This document shows positions 11,401-23,989 of a DNA stretch of 64,000 nucleotides, one piece after another. Numbering within the stretch: the stretch's first letter is position 1; each line of letters opens with the position of its first letter. A program made the translations under genes and the position numbers. Source of the stretch: Apodospora peruviana (Eukaryota > Ascomycota > Sordariomycetes > Sordariales > Lasiosphaeriaceae); contig JAUEDM010000002.1 of NCBI GenBank assembly GCA_033439685.1, positions 5,456,001 through 5,520,000 of the forward strand. The letters run 5' to 3'. The notes beneath the pieces are model-generated. The model made no database searches. It was not told the origin of the DNA and worked only from the letters and a program-made list of their open reading frames with translations.

Positions 11401-14400
11401 TGTCGGACCCCAACGCCTGTGTGCCACGACCACTTTGCGAACCTGCTGTGCATCTGGATGGCCAAGACACCCTGCCACGGAGGTGCTTTTCCCCCAAGAC
11501 CCCAGTACAACTGACATGTGATTGCAGCCGGATGTGCTTAATTTGCTGACAGGTGCTGCAACATTTTCTTAAACAAGACTAAACATGCCGGTGAAGGATT
11601 GAGGCTTTCCCGACTCAGCACTCTGTTGATGCCGGTAAGACCAACAAGATCGGCTTACTCCTCACACCGAGCCGGCATTCATCTCTTCCACTACCTTTGC
11701 CCTTGGTTTGATCTTTGGGTATCTCCGATCTACCTGCGATCTCTTCCTCAAATCTGACACTAGTCCCTCACTAACGCACTCAATAGGCTGCCAAGCAGTA
11801 GTAGATAGACCAAAACCCTCACTTACGGTCATCACGATGAAGCCAAATCCCCCGGGCGAGTGCCATTGTTATTGCCAAGGGTACAGGGATTGAGAACTTC
11901 GTCGCTGCTGCATGGAATGTGGCTTCGGATGGCAATATAAAATCAATGGCCGCTCTGGATGCAACGGCTAATTGAAAGGCTTGCTCCAGTTGGAAGATAC
12001 CGTCCTTTTGGTAGGGCAGAAGTGGTCAGGCAAGGGGCAGCAAGCGATTCGCGGGAACCACGGGCCAGCGCTGTTCAATACATATTCAACAGAGTGTCGC
12101 CAGTGCGAGCACTACGCTGCCCTGCAGAGCCAGACGCATGTTTGTGGGTTTGCTAAATCTGGGGCTCGATACCATTTGCTAGGTTGAGGCATCTCGTGGT
12201 CCCTTCCCATTTTCCTGCATAGGCCCACAACCATGTATGTCTACAGGTTACCAATTTCGAATATTATGCCAGCGGATGCTTTTATTGTCTCAAGAGAGAT
12301 CAATGATAGCTGTACCACGGTCCTTATCACGGAGAAGACCACGGGTATTCAGATCAAGGACCGGGGAAGGCAATCTGGAGAGCTATGGCATCTGGATATC
12401 TCTGCAGTTGTCGTCGAAGCCAGCGAGAGTATGCGGCCCGAGTTATCTCTCACTCGGACGATGGCATCCCAACTCGCAGGGGTTCCATCGTTTTGCTGAC
12501 GCAATACGCAGTCGAATCATGGCTTGCCCAACGGTATCAGGGCTCTCAAGTCTGGCTAGGTATATACTGAGAGCTTGGATCACCCCAGCATGATGAATTC
12601 TGGTTCCTACACCGGAAAGTTCCCATGCTGTACTGACCAGACTTCTTCTAAATCCAATTTCTTGACTGAGGCACAGTATGGACTCGACGAGAGTACGGAA
12701 TCCTCGGCAATCATTTCCGGAGCGTTTAGCCCGGGTCGTCGTCCGCCATGATGTTATTCTCGCCAGATCGCGGGGTAGGTCCCGTCGCCGACAGACCACA
12801 CTCTGAGATGGGTTGCAATCCCCCGCCATGTCGGCGGGGTTCGGAGCTAAAAACGAAACACAAGAAAGCATCATCCTCCGAAGCGCCAGCACCGGGCTAC
12901 ATCGTATAATTACACTGCATACCTAACCTGGTGCAACCCACCGTCATCCCGATCCGGGCAGCATCCTCATATGATTTTCGAACCGCAGATCAGCTTCAAA
13001 ACTTTTGGCCAGCCTGAGGGATGCCGGTTTCTCCTCCACGGTTGGCCTGACTGTTTCGGTCATGTCGTTGTTTTGCCCAAGTGGACAGAGTCCTCGCCAG
13101 AGAAGACGTGCTCAAACGGTTTCGAGTCCTCTTCAAGACGTGTATGCTGGGAGTGAGACCATCATCGTGATACTCCAACCAACGAAAGCAGCGTTTCCTT
13201 GCACATCTCTTTCTGGTCGAGACTGCAGCCTACAAGGCTCTTGTCTCTCCGCCAGCCGGTTGAGCGTTCTGCGGAGAATGTTTGCGGGAGTTGTCGAAAA
13301 TCAAACTGCTTTATATCTCGCCTTGCTCACAGGGAGATTCAGGGTTCAGCATCTTTTTAAGCCTTTGCCATGTCTTGATGGGCAAGCTCCTCGACTAAGT
13401 CCGTATGACATGTCTGGATCGAGCTACCCTAGCTCTCCCGTCCTTTCAGCCTCATTGGCCCAGCAGACATCCCGTCAGATGATTGTTCCTACAATCTCGT
13501 ATGGCCGAATCATACCGACCAAAACTTGCGGGTGGGCCTCTTTGGGCGCCAGCTGCTACTACTGCAAGGGGATTACAAATATCTCTCTGTCTGCCATAAT
13601 TTCCCTTCTATTTGAATTCTCCCCAAGAGATAAAGCAGCTGCTCGAGACAAAGCCAAACCAAACCCATCTGCATAACACCTTCAGTCGTGCTACATGACA
13701 CATCCCTACCTTTCTCCAACTCGACCAATCATCCAGCTCGCCGGCAATCCATGAAAAGAATGATCACCGCTGCTCACACATGCTCTAGTCTGTCTCACTC
13801 TTGAAGCCGGTGTCTATGTCACATACATGATACTCGGCGAGCTCGATGGCATCTACGATATTCAGCTGAGGTTCGGTCTTCTCCCGTCGACATATGTGCT
13901 CAGGGGAGGGGGGCAATGTCTCGGACGGAGAACAGAATGATCTTTGAACAACTAACTGGTCCATGACCATGCAGACCAGGTAAGTAAAGGTAGCTTTGGG
14001 TACCTACCTAGCCACATTGTTCCAGGATGGGGCCAACTTTGCAAAGAGGATAGGTAGGTTGATAGCCCAATGACGAGCTAGGTATTCCAACTCAGAGCTT
14101 CGTTTGATAATGTCGTCTCGTAGGTGGTGGTGTTAAGACGATTTGACGCGAGCGACCGACGACAACTGCAAATGCAAGCCCAACTAGATTGATAGATGCA
14201 ACGTGGATGGTCTATTTTCCCGCCAATCCACCATGACACCAAAACTTCTAAAACACCCTGTTGGTCTATCTCTCTCGCCTTGCAGGTTAATCTTCGTTGC
14301 TTTTTTCTCTTTGGTTTCTAGTCCTCCACCAACCCGAGCCTAGAGCGTCCCACATTTGGGCTGTGGCTATGTAGCATAGGAGAGCAGTAGAGGCGATGGG

Positions 14401-16436
14401 AGAGAGACTTGTAAGAGTGAGTTGAAAACTGTCTTTTCTATCGATATTTTTTGGGGTTTCTTTCTTTGGGCTAATTTCCTATGTTGCAAAGATTCGAATG
14501 ACTCGGGAAATATATAATATCTACGTTGAACTTTTCACAGGGGTCAGGCAAAATTAATATACGTGTCCCCTAACTTTTATACGTTAATATGGCAAGATCA
14601 GCAGCCCGCGGGCGAGGTATTGGGGTATATACTAGATCTTCAAACCAGACAGAGCCTCAACACACGCGTCAGAGTCGCGGCATCTTTCCTCATTTATATG
14701 TTGAGAATCCACGCTCGACTCCCCTCTAATACACCACCGCGTTGTTGTCATGGACAGAAGCCAGTGTTTTTATTATGGTAAGACCCAGCTGGGATTATAC
14801 CCAAGAAAGATGACGCGAAAAGGATAGATGGATGGATGGGTTTTGCCTGTGGTTTCTCGACCTTACCTACCTTACGCACGCGTGTGTGCAATCTCTCCCC
14901 CCCTCTCTCTGGATTGTGTCGACGCCATTCTTTTCGCTCATAATATTGGTGGGCACATCGCAGGTGAGTGGGATCGCGAAGCCACCAAGACTCGGTGGCT
15001 GGCTCGCTCAAGCTAATAAGGCATGGCGCAATGTAAAGGGGGCGTGTGTTCTCTCCATCCATGTGAAAATTAACATGATTGCAGTGAGTCGGCGGCGCCA
15101 CGTGGAGCTGCTAAATGCCTCCCCAGAGAAGCGTGCGTATGCAGAAAGACTGGCGTCATCTTTTTGTTGAGGCTGATTTCTGATATGTTTTTTCATGAGA
15201 CAGACTCGACCTGTGGGATACAGCGGGATTCCCGAGACACAGGAAGGAGGTCCGCTTGTCCATCCGTGAGACGAGACGAGACGACGACGACGGATGATGT
15301 GCGGCGGCAGCATGCAACAGTTGCAGTCATGTAAGGGAATCAGGGCTGAGGTATCGGTCTCAGACAGACCGAGACACCCGAAAGACAGCATGTGAATAAA
15401 GTCCGGACTGCCTTTGTTTAGGAATATTCCCTCATATCAGTCCCATGTCGGGGATTTCGGGGGGGTGTAAGCTCATGTGAACATACTGAAATGGTAAAAC
15501 AGAGACTGTCGACCAGTTAGGTACGTACCTAGGTAAGTATACAGTTCTTGACTACCTTTCAGTGGACTTAGGTAGGCGGCGGGCGTAGGTAGTTGGCAGT
15601 ATTTCGTTAGGAGAAGACATAATATGGCCGGGTAACAGCTTGCTAATCTCCATGCCCCCCATATCAAGGTCAATTTACATTCGTATCCAAGATACAAAGT
15701 GTGTTTCTATAGCCAGTCCCGATATAGTTCTAGTACCAGTCTGTCCACTTACTGTACCCGGTTCCCGGTTGATCCTTTACATAAACTTATGAGACTGCAA
15801 ACACCCAAGCCACAGCCATAGGTTTGGCTAAGTACGTATCCTCCGACATTGCCTCTGTAAACATAGGTGAGAACTAACCGTTTTTCACATACCCATGTTG
15901 TTGGTCTGGTCTCACGGCAGACCCATACCTGGGCTTCACCTACTTGGGCGAGTTGCATTCGTGCTGGCCTAGGAGAGGAAGCGGCGCATTCATACTTGAG
16001 CAGAGAGAAAGAAACGCTTAGGAGATGTTAGGGGGAGGGGATAATCACACTGGATACGTGAAAAGCTCCAAGGAGTCAAACAGAACTGATCGTTAAAAAC
16101 TCGCCTACTACCAACAACTCACTTTGCCCCATTGTGATATCATACACCAGAAAAATGACCCAGCCACAAATTCCATGCACTACTGCTAGGGAGAAAAGGA
16201 GCCAAAAGTCCCGAGTGGACTCTCAGTTTCAACCATACTCTTTCCCCTGTCTGTCTTGTGATAAAGACGGTCGACTGCATAATCTTCTTCCCATCTTGTC
16301 CAGTATGAATGGCCGTGCAAAAGGCGACGGCCCGTTGTTTGAAAGCCGCGAAGTGTCGATTTCCGTTCAATGATCGCTTCACAAATAATGTGTATAGTCT
16401 CAGCCTCAACTCACTTGCGTCCATAGCATTCATTCA
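5426..16436. other. 11 kb block without a recognisable gene
   Basis: This block lies upstream of GSK-3 and downstream of the Vps68-like gene. I read all long frames on both strands, including 242 residues at 6716-7444 minus, 223 at 13005-13676 plus and 170 at 10604-11116 plus. None shows domain motifs, splice-joined continuation or plausible protein composition. The first 2 kb next to GSK-3 is rich in simple sequence and probably holds its promoter and 5' UTR. Short runs of AGGTACCT/AGGTAGGT type recur near 13.98-14.07 kb and 15.5-15.6 kb. Decayed repeats or noncoding RNA cannot be excluded by eye. Confidence 0.55.
7317..7360. repeat. 10-bp minisatellite (TTGCTGGGGC)4
   Basis: Four perfect head-to-tail copies of TTGCTGGGGC, then TTGC and a decayed copy (CGGGGGCT). 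It sits about 1.9 kb upstream of the GSK-3 start codon. G-runs of four spaced by six bases lie on the plus strand. Confidence 0.92.
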
Positions 16437-17071
16437 TCAGAGAGCAAGGTTGTAAGCGTACTCGTCCTCCATATTCTGGCTGATCCACAACACGACCGTG
16501 CTAGTTTTGTCTCAACATTAGCACAACATCCCTCAAGTCATATATCGACGGAGAAGACTCACCTAAGCCCCACAAGCGCATTCGCAACAACATTCTCCAC
16601 GCCCATCGTCATGGCCGGCCAGCCAACTTCGTCAACCACAAACTTGAGCACAAAGACGATGGCGCCGCCCGACATGCCGCCCGCGAGCGCGGCGAATCCA
16701 AGAAATAAAACCACGCGCGCCTTCCAGGCGACGCCCGAACCGCTGTAAGAAAAGCTGTCAGCCGACAGGCGCTGCTTCTCGACGCTGTTGATGATGAGCA
16801 TGCCGAGACTAGAAAAAATGAAGGGCAGCCAGTCGACGAAGTTGATGTGCACGTTTGATCCGTTGACCTTTTTCGACCACACCGCGCTGTCAAGGAGGAC
16901 GTAAAAGGCTAGTGAGAACTATTTTACCAGAAATTAGGGATGGCTATTATGGGTAAGGTAGATAGGAAGGAGGCATACCAGGCCACCGGCTGTGTAGACG
17001 CCTGCGTTGCGCGCCTGGGCGCTGTTCATCCACTCGGGCTTTCTGAACTTCCAGAGGCGGTCTTCCGACAT
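16437..17071 (-). CDS. VPS68: Vps68 / TMEM50-family (UPF0220) four-helix membrane protein
   Basis: Small integral membrane protein of the TMEM50/Vps68 family. The yeast member acts in endosomal/vacuolar sorting and associates with Vps55. Three exons (17071-16979, 16918-16563, 16500-16437) join to 170 residues, the family length. The start MSEDRLWKFRKPEWMN is followed by the first helix (FSLAFYVLLDSAV) only if the acceptor at 16919 is used. Three more hydrophobic segments follow: WLPFIFSSLGMLIINSV, ARVVLFLGFAALAGGMSGG with its continuation, and VENVVANALVGL. The last exon supplies TVVLWISQNMEDEYAYNLAL, the conserved C-terminus, which confirms the splice. A TATAAATA box lies 30 bases before the ATG. 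Confidence 0.94.
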
Positions 17072-17100
17072 TTTGTTTTCTTTCTCTCGTCTAGTTTACT

Positions 17101-17108
17101 TATTTATA
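17101..17108 (-). promoter_or_regulatory. Candidate TATA box of the VPS68-like gene
   Basis: On the minus strand this reads TATAAATA, a full TATA consensus, starting 30 bases upstream of the ATG at 17071. If it acts as a TATA box the 5' UTR must be very short. It could instead lie inside a longer leader by chance. Confidence 0.4.
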
Positions 17109-20100
17109 TGGAAGGTTCCCGTTGCTGGGTAGGTTCGAGGGGATGGATGCTGATCGATTGATTGATGCACGAAGCTATGGGGCACGAGTGAGTCCGGCGC
17201 AACCGGGAGCTTTGTTCGGGCAGCGAGTATTTCTAGAAAATGTTGGGCAAGAAATCGTCGTCGTGGTCGTTGTTATCGTCGATCGATCGGTGCCGGCGGG
17301 GATGGGTGGGTGAGTTAACGTTGAGCTGGCTGATGAGCTGAGCGGAGGCTACGGAGGAGTTGGAGGCTGGAAGGAAGGCTGCGGCAGGCGCGCAACAGCG
17401 GCCGGTGTCGTCTCGGGATGACGAACCGCCCACACAGGTTCCCCAGCTGGCCCGACCAGCCAGCGCGGGCCAAGGCTGACATTTCTTGGCACCTGGACAT
17501 TGACCACGGCACGTGACACCCATTTTCTTCGACGTATACCCATACACACACAACGATCTCAGCTTTAAGACTTGAATTTAAAATTACTTACTGATGGATA
17601 CCAATTATTCTTCATCATTTCAATCCCGATGTAATTTTCTTTTGCAGACCATTGTCGTGATAAAAGCGACCCCTGGCTATCCTTTCCACATTGCCATACG
17701 GAGCAAGAGATGAATGAAGCAAATGATAACGGCAGTGGAGGAAATCAGCCAAGGCTTGGAATCATTTGTTTTTCTTTCACCTAGCAGTATGTCATCCAGT
17801 TCATTCTGAATATTCCATACATCATTGCCCTTTCTTGACCTCTTCCCGACTTACATGAGCGCCTGTGCCCCCTGCCATAATTACCTCATGGCATATTGCA
17901 AGCGTGTCCAACATCGCACCCTACCACTCCAGAATCTTTACAATTCTGTACGTGTTGATCGGTTGGATGATGGGATTCTGGACTTTCGTTTAGGGGGTCT
18001 GTTTTGCGTTTTTTTTCAACGAGAGTCTGTAAGTGAGTGAGTGGTCCAGCAACCAGAGTTAGGGCAGCGTCAGTGCCAGTGCCAATGCGAATACTTAGAT
18101 AGTGGTCCAAGAGAGATTGGCCTGACAACCCGAAGGTTACGTCTTGATGTTGAAATTGAGTTGAGCCGCTGCTCAGATCCCTAGGGCACGATGTATTGAC
18201 TATCGAGAGAGTTGTGTGTATGCGCCACTAGCATGAGTGGCAGGCTGCCATTTATTGGGCTTAAAAGCATGAGTTCTGATGAGAAAGTGTTGACGCGAAC
18301 ATTATTTTTTGAGTTTAGCAGCACAGACATGGATCAGATGATCTTTTCTCCTCCCGTTATGACCCCCTATGTTACCAAGGTGATGGGCTGGCTCATGACT
18401 TTCTCTAGTCGTAGCACAGGCTCATCTTCAATGTTGGCGTTAAAAGTACGTATCGTAGACTGAAAGAAAGATTCGACTTGATAATTGGTGTAACATGACA
18501 GTATACACGGTAAACTTGCCTCCTTCTTTGCCTTCGTTAAGATTCTCACCGGCTGGTCGATTTCCTGGTTTGTGTCCTATACCTCGATACCTAGGATGAG
18601 ATCTAGAACCACTGCAACCAAAAATAGAATCAGATCTTGGAACTGAACCATATATTCGACATTTTGGCCTTACCATCAGTCAGTCGGTCACAATGGTTGA
18701 CGAGGCTGACGTGAAGTGCTGTTCGGAGTGTCGTCTCCGCCGATGTGTGGCTGGTGAACTACACACAGTGGACATATATGTGAGGGACGATCAGAAGTAA
18801 AATCGATAGGCTGTCGTTGCGGGTTGTGGCTCGGGGCTCGAAACATGGGCACGACTGGAGAGTCTGGGAGGCGGGAGGTGCAGTGCAGATGAGGTGCTGC
18901 CGATCCCGAGAACTAGAGCTGTGCGGTGGTGGATGCGAGCGCGGCAGTGCAATACCTATCTGCCGGTCGGTCGGCTCGGTTGTCAGTCAGTCAGTGTGGG
19001 ATTTCGCCTCTTCAATCTTCATGGTCAGGCTGTTGAATGTTTGCGATTGACTGTCTGTAAGCATCGATAGCGTGGCGAACGGAACGGATGAGCAAACATC
19101 CTTCTGTCGATCGAGAAAAAGAAGTAAAAATAAACCACTGCATTTCTTTTTTTACGGAGATAATAACGGGTTGCTTGCTTGACGATCGATTACATGCGGC
19201 GAGGAAATGGCACAGAGATGATAATACGCAGTGGAAGCGTAAGCGAAGCGCCACCGGTACAGAGTCGTACAGAGTCTCCTTCGGTGGCTTCCCGGTTCAA
19301 CACGCAACTGTGGGTTTATGAATAGGGGGTGCCGTGGTGACCTGTCATAGTTGACGGGCATCGACAACTTCCAAACCAACAAGCCACTCACCCTACACTC
19401 CCGTAACGCGGGGATGAAGGTTTGTGCTACACTACACTTCGACAGGGAGGTTGCCACCAGGCACGCACCAGAGCACATGGATGATGCATGGTGTGGTGGT
19501 CGAGGAAGCCGTCGAACGAACCAACTTGACTTTGACCCCTCCGTCGCCGACACCACACCTCCCTAACAGGCACCGTTTCCCCCCAAATCAGTGGCTAGCG
19601 TCGTCCACACTCGATGTAAAAGATGATTGGCTTCGGGTTAGAGGATTGGGAAAAAAGAGCCAGTCGATGACCGGCCCCACGGGCATGGCCAGCTGGCTCA
19701 GGGCAGTTGACTCGTGATACGGTAATTAACACGGACGTCCCGGACAACGGGACTCGAAAAGGGGTATTTCTGTCCCATTTAGTCAGTATATGCAGTAGGT
19801 AATAATAACCTTGGTGGAGTCGTCGAATCTGGACTCTCGAATGCATCGCAGTATCGAAGCTATTGAGGAACGGATACAGTACTTCTATGAAAGGGGTGAC
19901 CTGGAGAGGGAAAGCGAGACACAGCGAAAAGGAGAGAGAAAAAACTTGAAAATTGGCAGTGACGTTGTTCCTTGTCCTCTGAATTGATGAATCGGCCAAG
20001 CAGGTGCCGTGCATCCCGTGCTGCAGAAGCTTGGTTTGGGCCCGAGATTGGCTGTTGATAGATGGTGACATTGGAATGGCTGGCAGTTTGTAGTCAAACA

Positions 20101-21177
20101 AAGTAGATTGATAGCATACCGCGACACTTGCATCTGTTCCTGGCCTTGGAAGGACGCCCCTTGATTTGGTGCCACACTCCGACGCAGTTCTGGCAGTCCA
20201 ACTGCAAAACACCAGCTGGCAGCTGCCAGCTTTGCAGAGATCAATCACTCCAGCATCCTCTGATCTTTTCCTTCCCTGGCTCACAGGTGACAAAGGTCGC
20301 TGGCGACAGGGATTGCTAAGGTTCTCCAGGTGCCGCAGTGGTTCACCCCTTTCCATTAAGAACCTCCCCACCGTAATTGACACAGGGATGCCGACGGCGG
20401 GACCGTCAGAAGGGGGGGAGCGTTTTGCGGATGGATGCGCACTGAATTAAGCCGCCTGTGTCCGTCCGTTGCAGCAGTGTGTCTAATGAAAATGAATTGA
20501 CCAACCCTCACACCGCCGACTTCCTGTTTTCCCCCAACTACATCATCGTCGTCAATCCGAATGCATCACTCGTTTTGTTCCTTCGCTTGTTGATTTTTTT
20601 TGTTGCTGTTGTTGTTTGTCGTCAGTCGTTCTCCTGACATGACACTGGAACTGAAGTCGCCTGACCCAAAGCGCAGCTCGCCGACACTCACTGGAGACGG
20701 ATTGGCTTGACACGGGCGTTACGCCACGGGCCAACCTGGGACCAAACAGCACGACGTAAACACGACGGGCCGCCAATCAAGGGAACAACGTATTGGCATC
20801 TTGTCTCACGGATCCGGTTATCTCTTTGCGCACACACTACACTCTGCACCGACCACTGCACGCACTGCACACAACTTGCAACGGAACGGGGATACGAACT
20901 GGGGGGCTTTTTGGAACTCAATCGCTCTGCCCGTGTCCGCCGGGGCAGCGCGTGTTGAACGGGTGTGTGCCTTCTGTGTTCGGCATTCCACAATCAAAAA
21001 ACTCGCTTCAAGTCAAACTCCACCTCCAACTGGGCCAAGTCCCCTGAATCCCCGAAATCGATCGATCGATCCTCCGATTTCTACACACACCGCGCGACGA
21101 CGAGGACGACGACACCGACAATCACACATCTCGCATCTCTAGTCGTCGGGCTTGCTCTCCCTGATCAGTTGCCCAAG
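17109..21177. other. About 4 kb divergent intergenic region
   Basis: Lies between the divergent Vps68-like and KNR4 genes, so both promoters belong here. The longest frame (262 residues, 19595-20383 minus) has no motif and random-looking composition. Just upstream of KNR4 there is a CGATCGATCGATC run near 21058 and a CGA/ACGACG-rich stretch. No RNA gene was recognised. Confidence 0.55.
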
Positions 21178-23102
21178 ATGGCGTCCAGGTATGTTGCTAT
21201 CTAGATTGTTTGAAGTTGTTTCGCTGACCAATGAATCAATAAATCGCAGCATAGGAGCCGTCTTCCGCTCTTTCTGGCACACAATGACCAGCAATGACCG
21301 ACGTCAGTTCCCGTATCTTCTTTGTTCTGTCTGTCTCCCGCGAGGCGCTTTTGCTGACAATAAAAATAGATTCCACACCCGATTCTCCCTACAGAACAGG
21401 CCGGCACGTCCCGTTGAACCGCGCCGGGGGCTTGACGTCCATCGCAACCGCCTCCGAATCCCGCGCGGACATTTCCCTCCCTTACCACGATGAGTTCGCG
21501 CAATCACGCCAGTCCACATCGGGCTTTAACGACACCGCCTACGGGGGCTCGAGCGCCTCGACGACCCAATCGCCGCTGAGTCCCGGCATGATCGGACGCC
21601 CTTACTCGCCCGGCATGCAGTCGCTGCGGACGCGGTCGACAAACGACGGGTTTGAGACACAGAACAGCCCCGCGGGCGAGATCCCGATGCAATCGTTCCA
21701 GGATGGCCTGCCCCCAGCGCCGTCAGTCGCCAGCTCGTGGAACAAGATCGACAAGTGGGCCGACGAGAACTATCCGGAACTTTTTGATCAGCTGTGCGAG
21801 GGCGCGACGGTCAACGACCTCAACGAGCTGGAGCACCAGCTGGACTGCTCCTTGCCTCAAGACGTCCGTCAATCGCTGCAGATTCACGACGGGCAGGAGC
21901 GGGGCGGCACGCCCACGGGCATTATTTTTTCGTCGATGCTGCTCGACTGCGAGGAGATTGTCCAGGAGTGGGAGAACTGGCGCAAGGTGAACCAGGAGTT
22001 CCTGCTCGAGACAACCGTCGCTGTGAAACCCTCTCTGCCTTCAAAAGCTCTCGGCGGCAGCAACAGCAGCCAGGCGTCGTCCTCTAGACAGGCAGCGTCT
22101 AGTCCTGCGCCGGTATCGCCGTCAAATCCCCATTGGCGGCAGGATCTGCTCGCGCGCCAGGACTGCGTCCCTCCGGGCGCCGTGCAGCGCGCATATGCGC
22201 ACCCGGCTTGGATCCCGCTGGTCCGCGACTGGGGCGGCAACAACCTGGCTGTGGACCTGGCGCCCGGTCCGACCGGCACCTGGGGCCAGATCATCTTGTT
22301 TGGGCGGGACTACGACACAAAGTACGTAGTGGCGCGGTCGTGGTCGGCGCTGCTGTCGATCGTGGCGGACGACCTGAGCAGCGGGCGGTGGTTCGTCGAC
22401 GAGGAGACGGGCGAGCTCAAGCTGCGCGAGTTTAAGCGGTCTCGCGTCGAGCCGGCGTACTTTGATATCTTGAGGTGGCGGATGGATCAGAAGTTTGGTC
22501 GTAGCGCTGCGGCGGCGGCGGCTGCGAATGCTGCGAAGCGGAGGTCGGGAGTTCCCGGGTCGCCGACAATGACGCCCGGATCCCCGTACGCTAGTCCTAC
22601 TGATTCAAACGGGGAGGCGTCTCGTGGGAGGTCGATGCAGCGGCTTAGTTCGTCGGGCCATTCACCCATTGCGAGTCCTCGGCCTGGTGGTGGTGGGTTT
22701 GGACCCAAGTCGAGTCCGTTGGCGCGGCTTGATGAGAGTGAGGAATCTGGTGGTGCGAGTAGTGCTGCTACGACGGCTACGACGACGCCGATGGGTCTGG
22801 CTGTGACTATTCCGAATGGAAAGCCCAGGGAGAAGTTGGTCGAGGTTGACACGCCAAGGCCGAGCGGAGAGGAGAATAAGGAGAATGTTCTTCACGTTAA
22901 TGGTGTTGTTGGTTCTCCCCTTCAGTCGACGAGGTTGGCGGCGTTGGTTAATGGTGTGGATGAGACGACCTCCTCTGAGCAGCAGTCGCAACAAAACGGA
23001 ACTACTATTATTGGTAATGGCAAGGCGTCCGCGGCGGTTCAGTCGTCGAAACAACAACCGGTTGTGGCACTGGAGGAGGCAATGAAGACGATTGAGATTT
23101 GA
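21178..23102 (+). CDS. KNR4: Knr4/Smi1 family cell-wall synthesis regulator
   Basis: Regulator of cell-wall assembly. In yeast Knr4/Smi1 affects glucan synthesis and works with the Slt2 cell-integrity MAP kinase. Three exons (21178-21188, 21250-21302, 21370-23102) join to 598 residues. The first exon carries only 11 coding bases; splicing yields MASSIGAVFRSFWHTMTSND then RHSTPDSPYRTGRH, the conserved fungal N-terminus, so the longer unspliced frame starting at 21294 is wrong. The SMI1/KNR4 (SUKH) domain spans about residues 145-380 (WADENYPELFDQL; HPAWIPLVRDWGGNNLAVDL; GTWGQIILFGRDYDTKYVVA; SSGRWFVDEETGELKLREF). The flanks, especially the C-terminal third, are Ser/Pro/Ala-rich and probably disordered, as usual. 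It converges with SEC8. Confidence 0.96.
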
Positions 23103-23989
23103 TTGTGGGGACCGGGACCGGGCAGCAGAAAAGAGAGAGGGAGGGAAAGGAAGGAAGGAAGGAAGGATGAATATGATACGAAATACTTGTACAGATCATT
23201 TACATAGCTTTTTTTTCTTTGCTCACCTTTTTTGTGGTTGATTTTGGTTTTGCTTACTTGTAGTAGTATCACCTCTACTATCATTGGTAATTGGGTTGCA
23301 ACGGGATATTTTTTCTTTTCTTTTTGCTGTCGTTCTCTGAGGCGTTTCTCTCTGATGGCGGCTGGCTGGTTGGGTTCCAAGGTTTGGTGGGGAAAGGCGG
23401 ACTACTTGTTTTTTTTCCCTTTTTTTTCGTTTCATTCTTTTTTTCTCAGCTCTCTCCTCCTCCCTTTCGGGGTCTAAAACACAACCTCTTGGGCGGTAGC
23501 TGTTGCTATCTTGTTTCTTATGGACCTGGGAGGAGAAGAAAGGAGGGAAAACAAAGGAGGGATAAAAGTTGGGGAGGCGACGGGGTGAGGTTAATTTCTT
23601 TGCCTCTCTCCTCTCTCCTCTCTCTTTTGCCCCCCTCAGGTGTTTATCATTATCATTGTTCCATTTCTCTTGAGTGTTCTATTACTAGCATTGGGGGCGA
23701 ACTTCACTTTACAGAGGCACATATACGCAACGCAAGACAAATGGCGCTACTATTCAGATTTTAACAAACTTTATTTCCTCCTTGCCTTGCTTGCAAGGTA
23801 TTGCATACCTGCATAGCTATCTGATCGTCATCTAGGTTTGGGTTCCGGTTGCTGATGATGGTCGAATGACTGTGTATCTTCTAGGTACACACGATAATAT
23901 AGGTATGTACGGATTATATATGTATAAAATCCAAGGTAGCCATACCATCCCAAAAAAAACACACACATAGCAACCGACAGACCCCAAAT
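23103..23989. other. Convergent 3' regions of KNR4 and SEC8
   Basis: Tail-to-tail spacer of 0.9 kb, T- and C-rich on the plus strand, with a short GGAA repeat near 23145-23166. It should carry both 3' UTRs. No gene seen. Confidence 0.65.

Noticed and set aside
13005..13676. 223-codon open frame on the plus strand
   Set aside because: No recognisable domain and random-looking sequence. A chance frame in stop-poor DNA is the simpler reading.
19595..20383. 262-codon open frame on the minus strand
   Set aside because: No motif, mixed random composition, and overlapping open frames on both strands.
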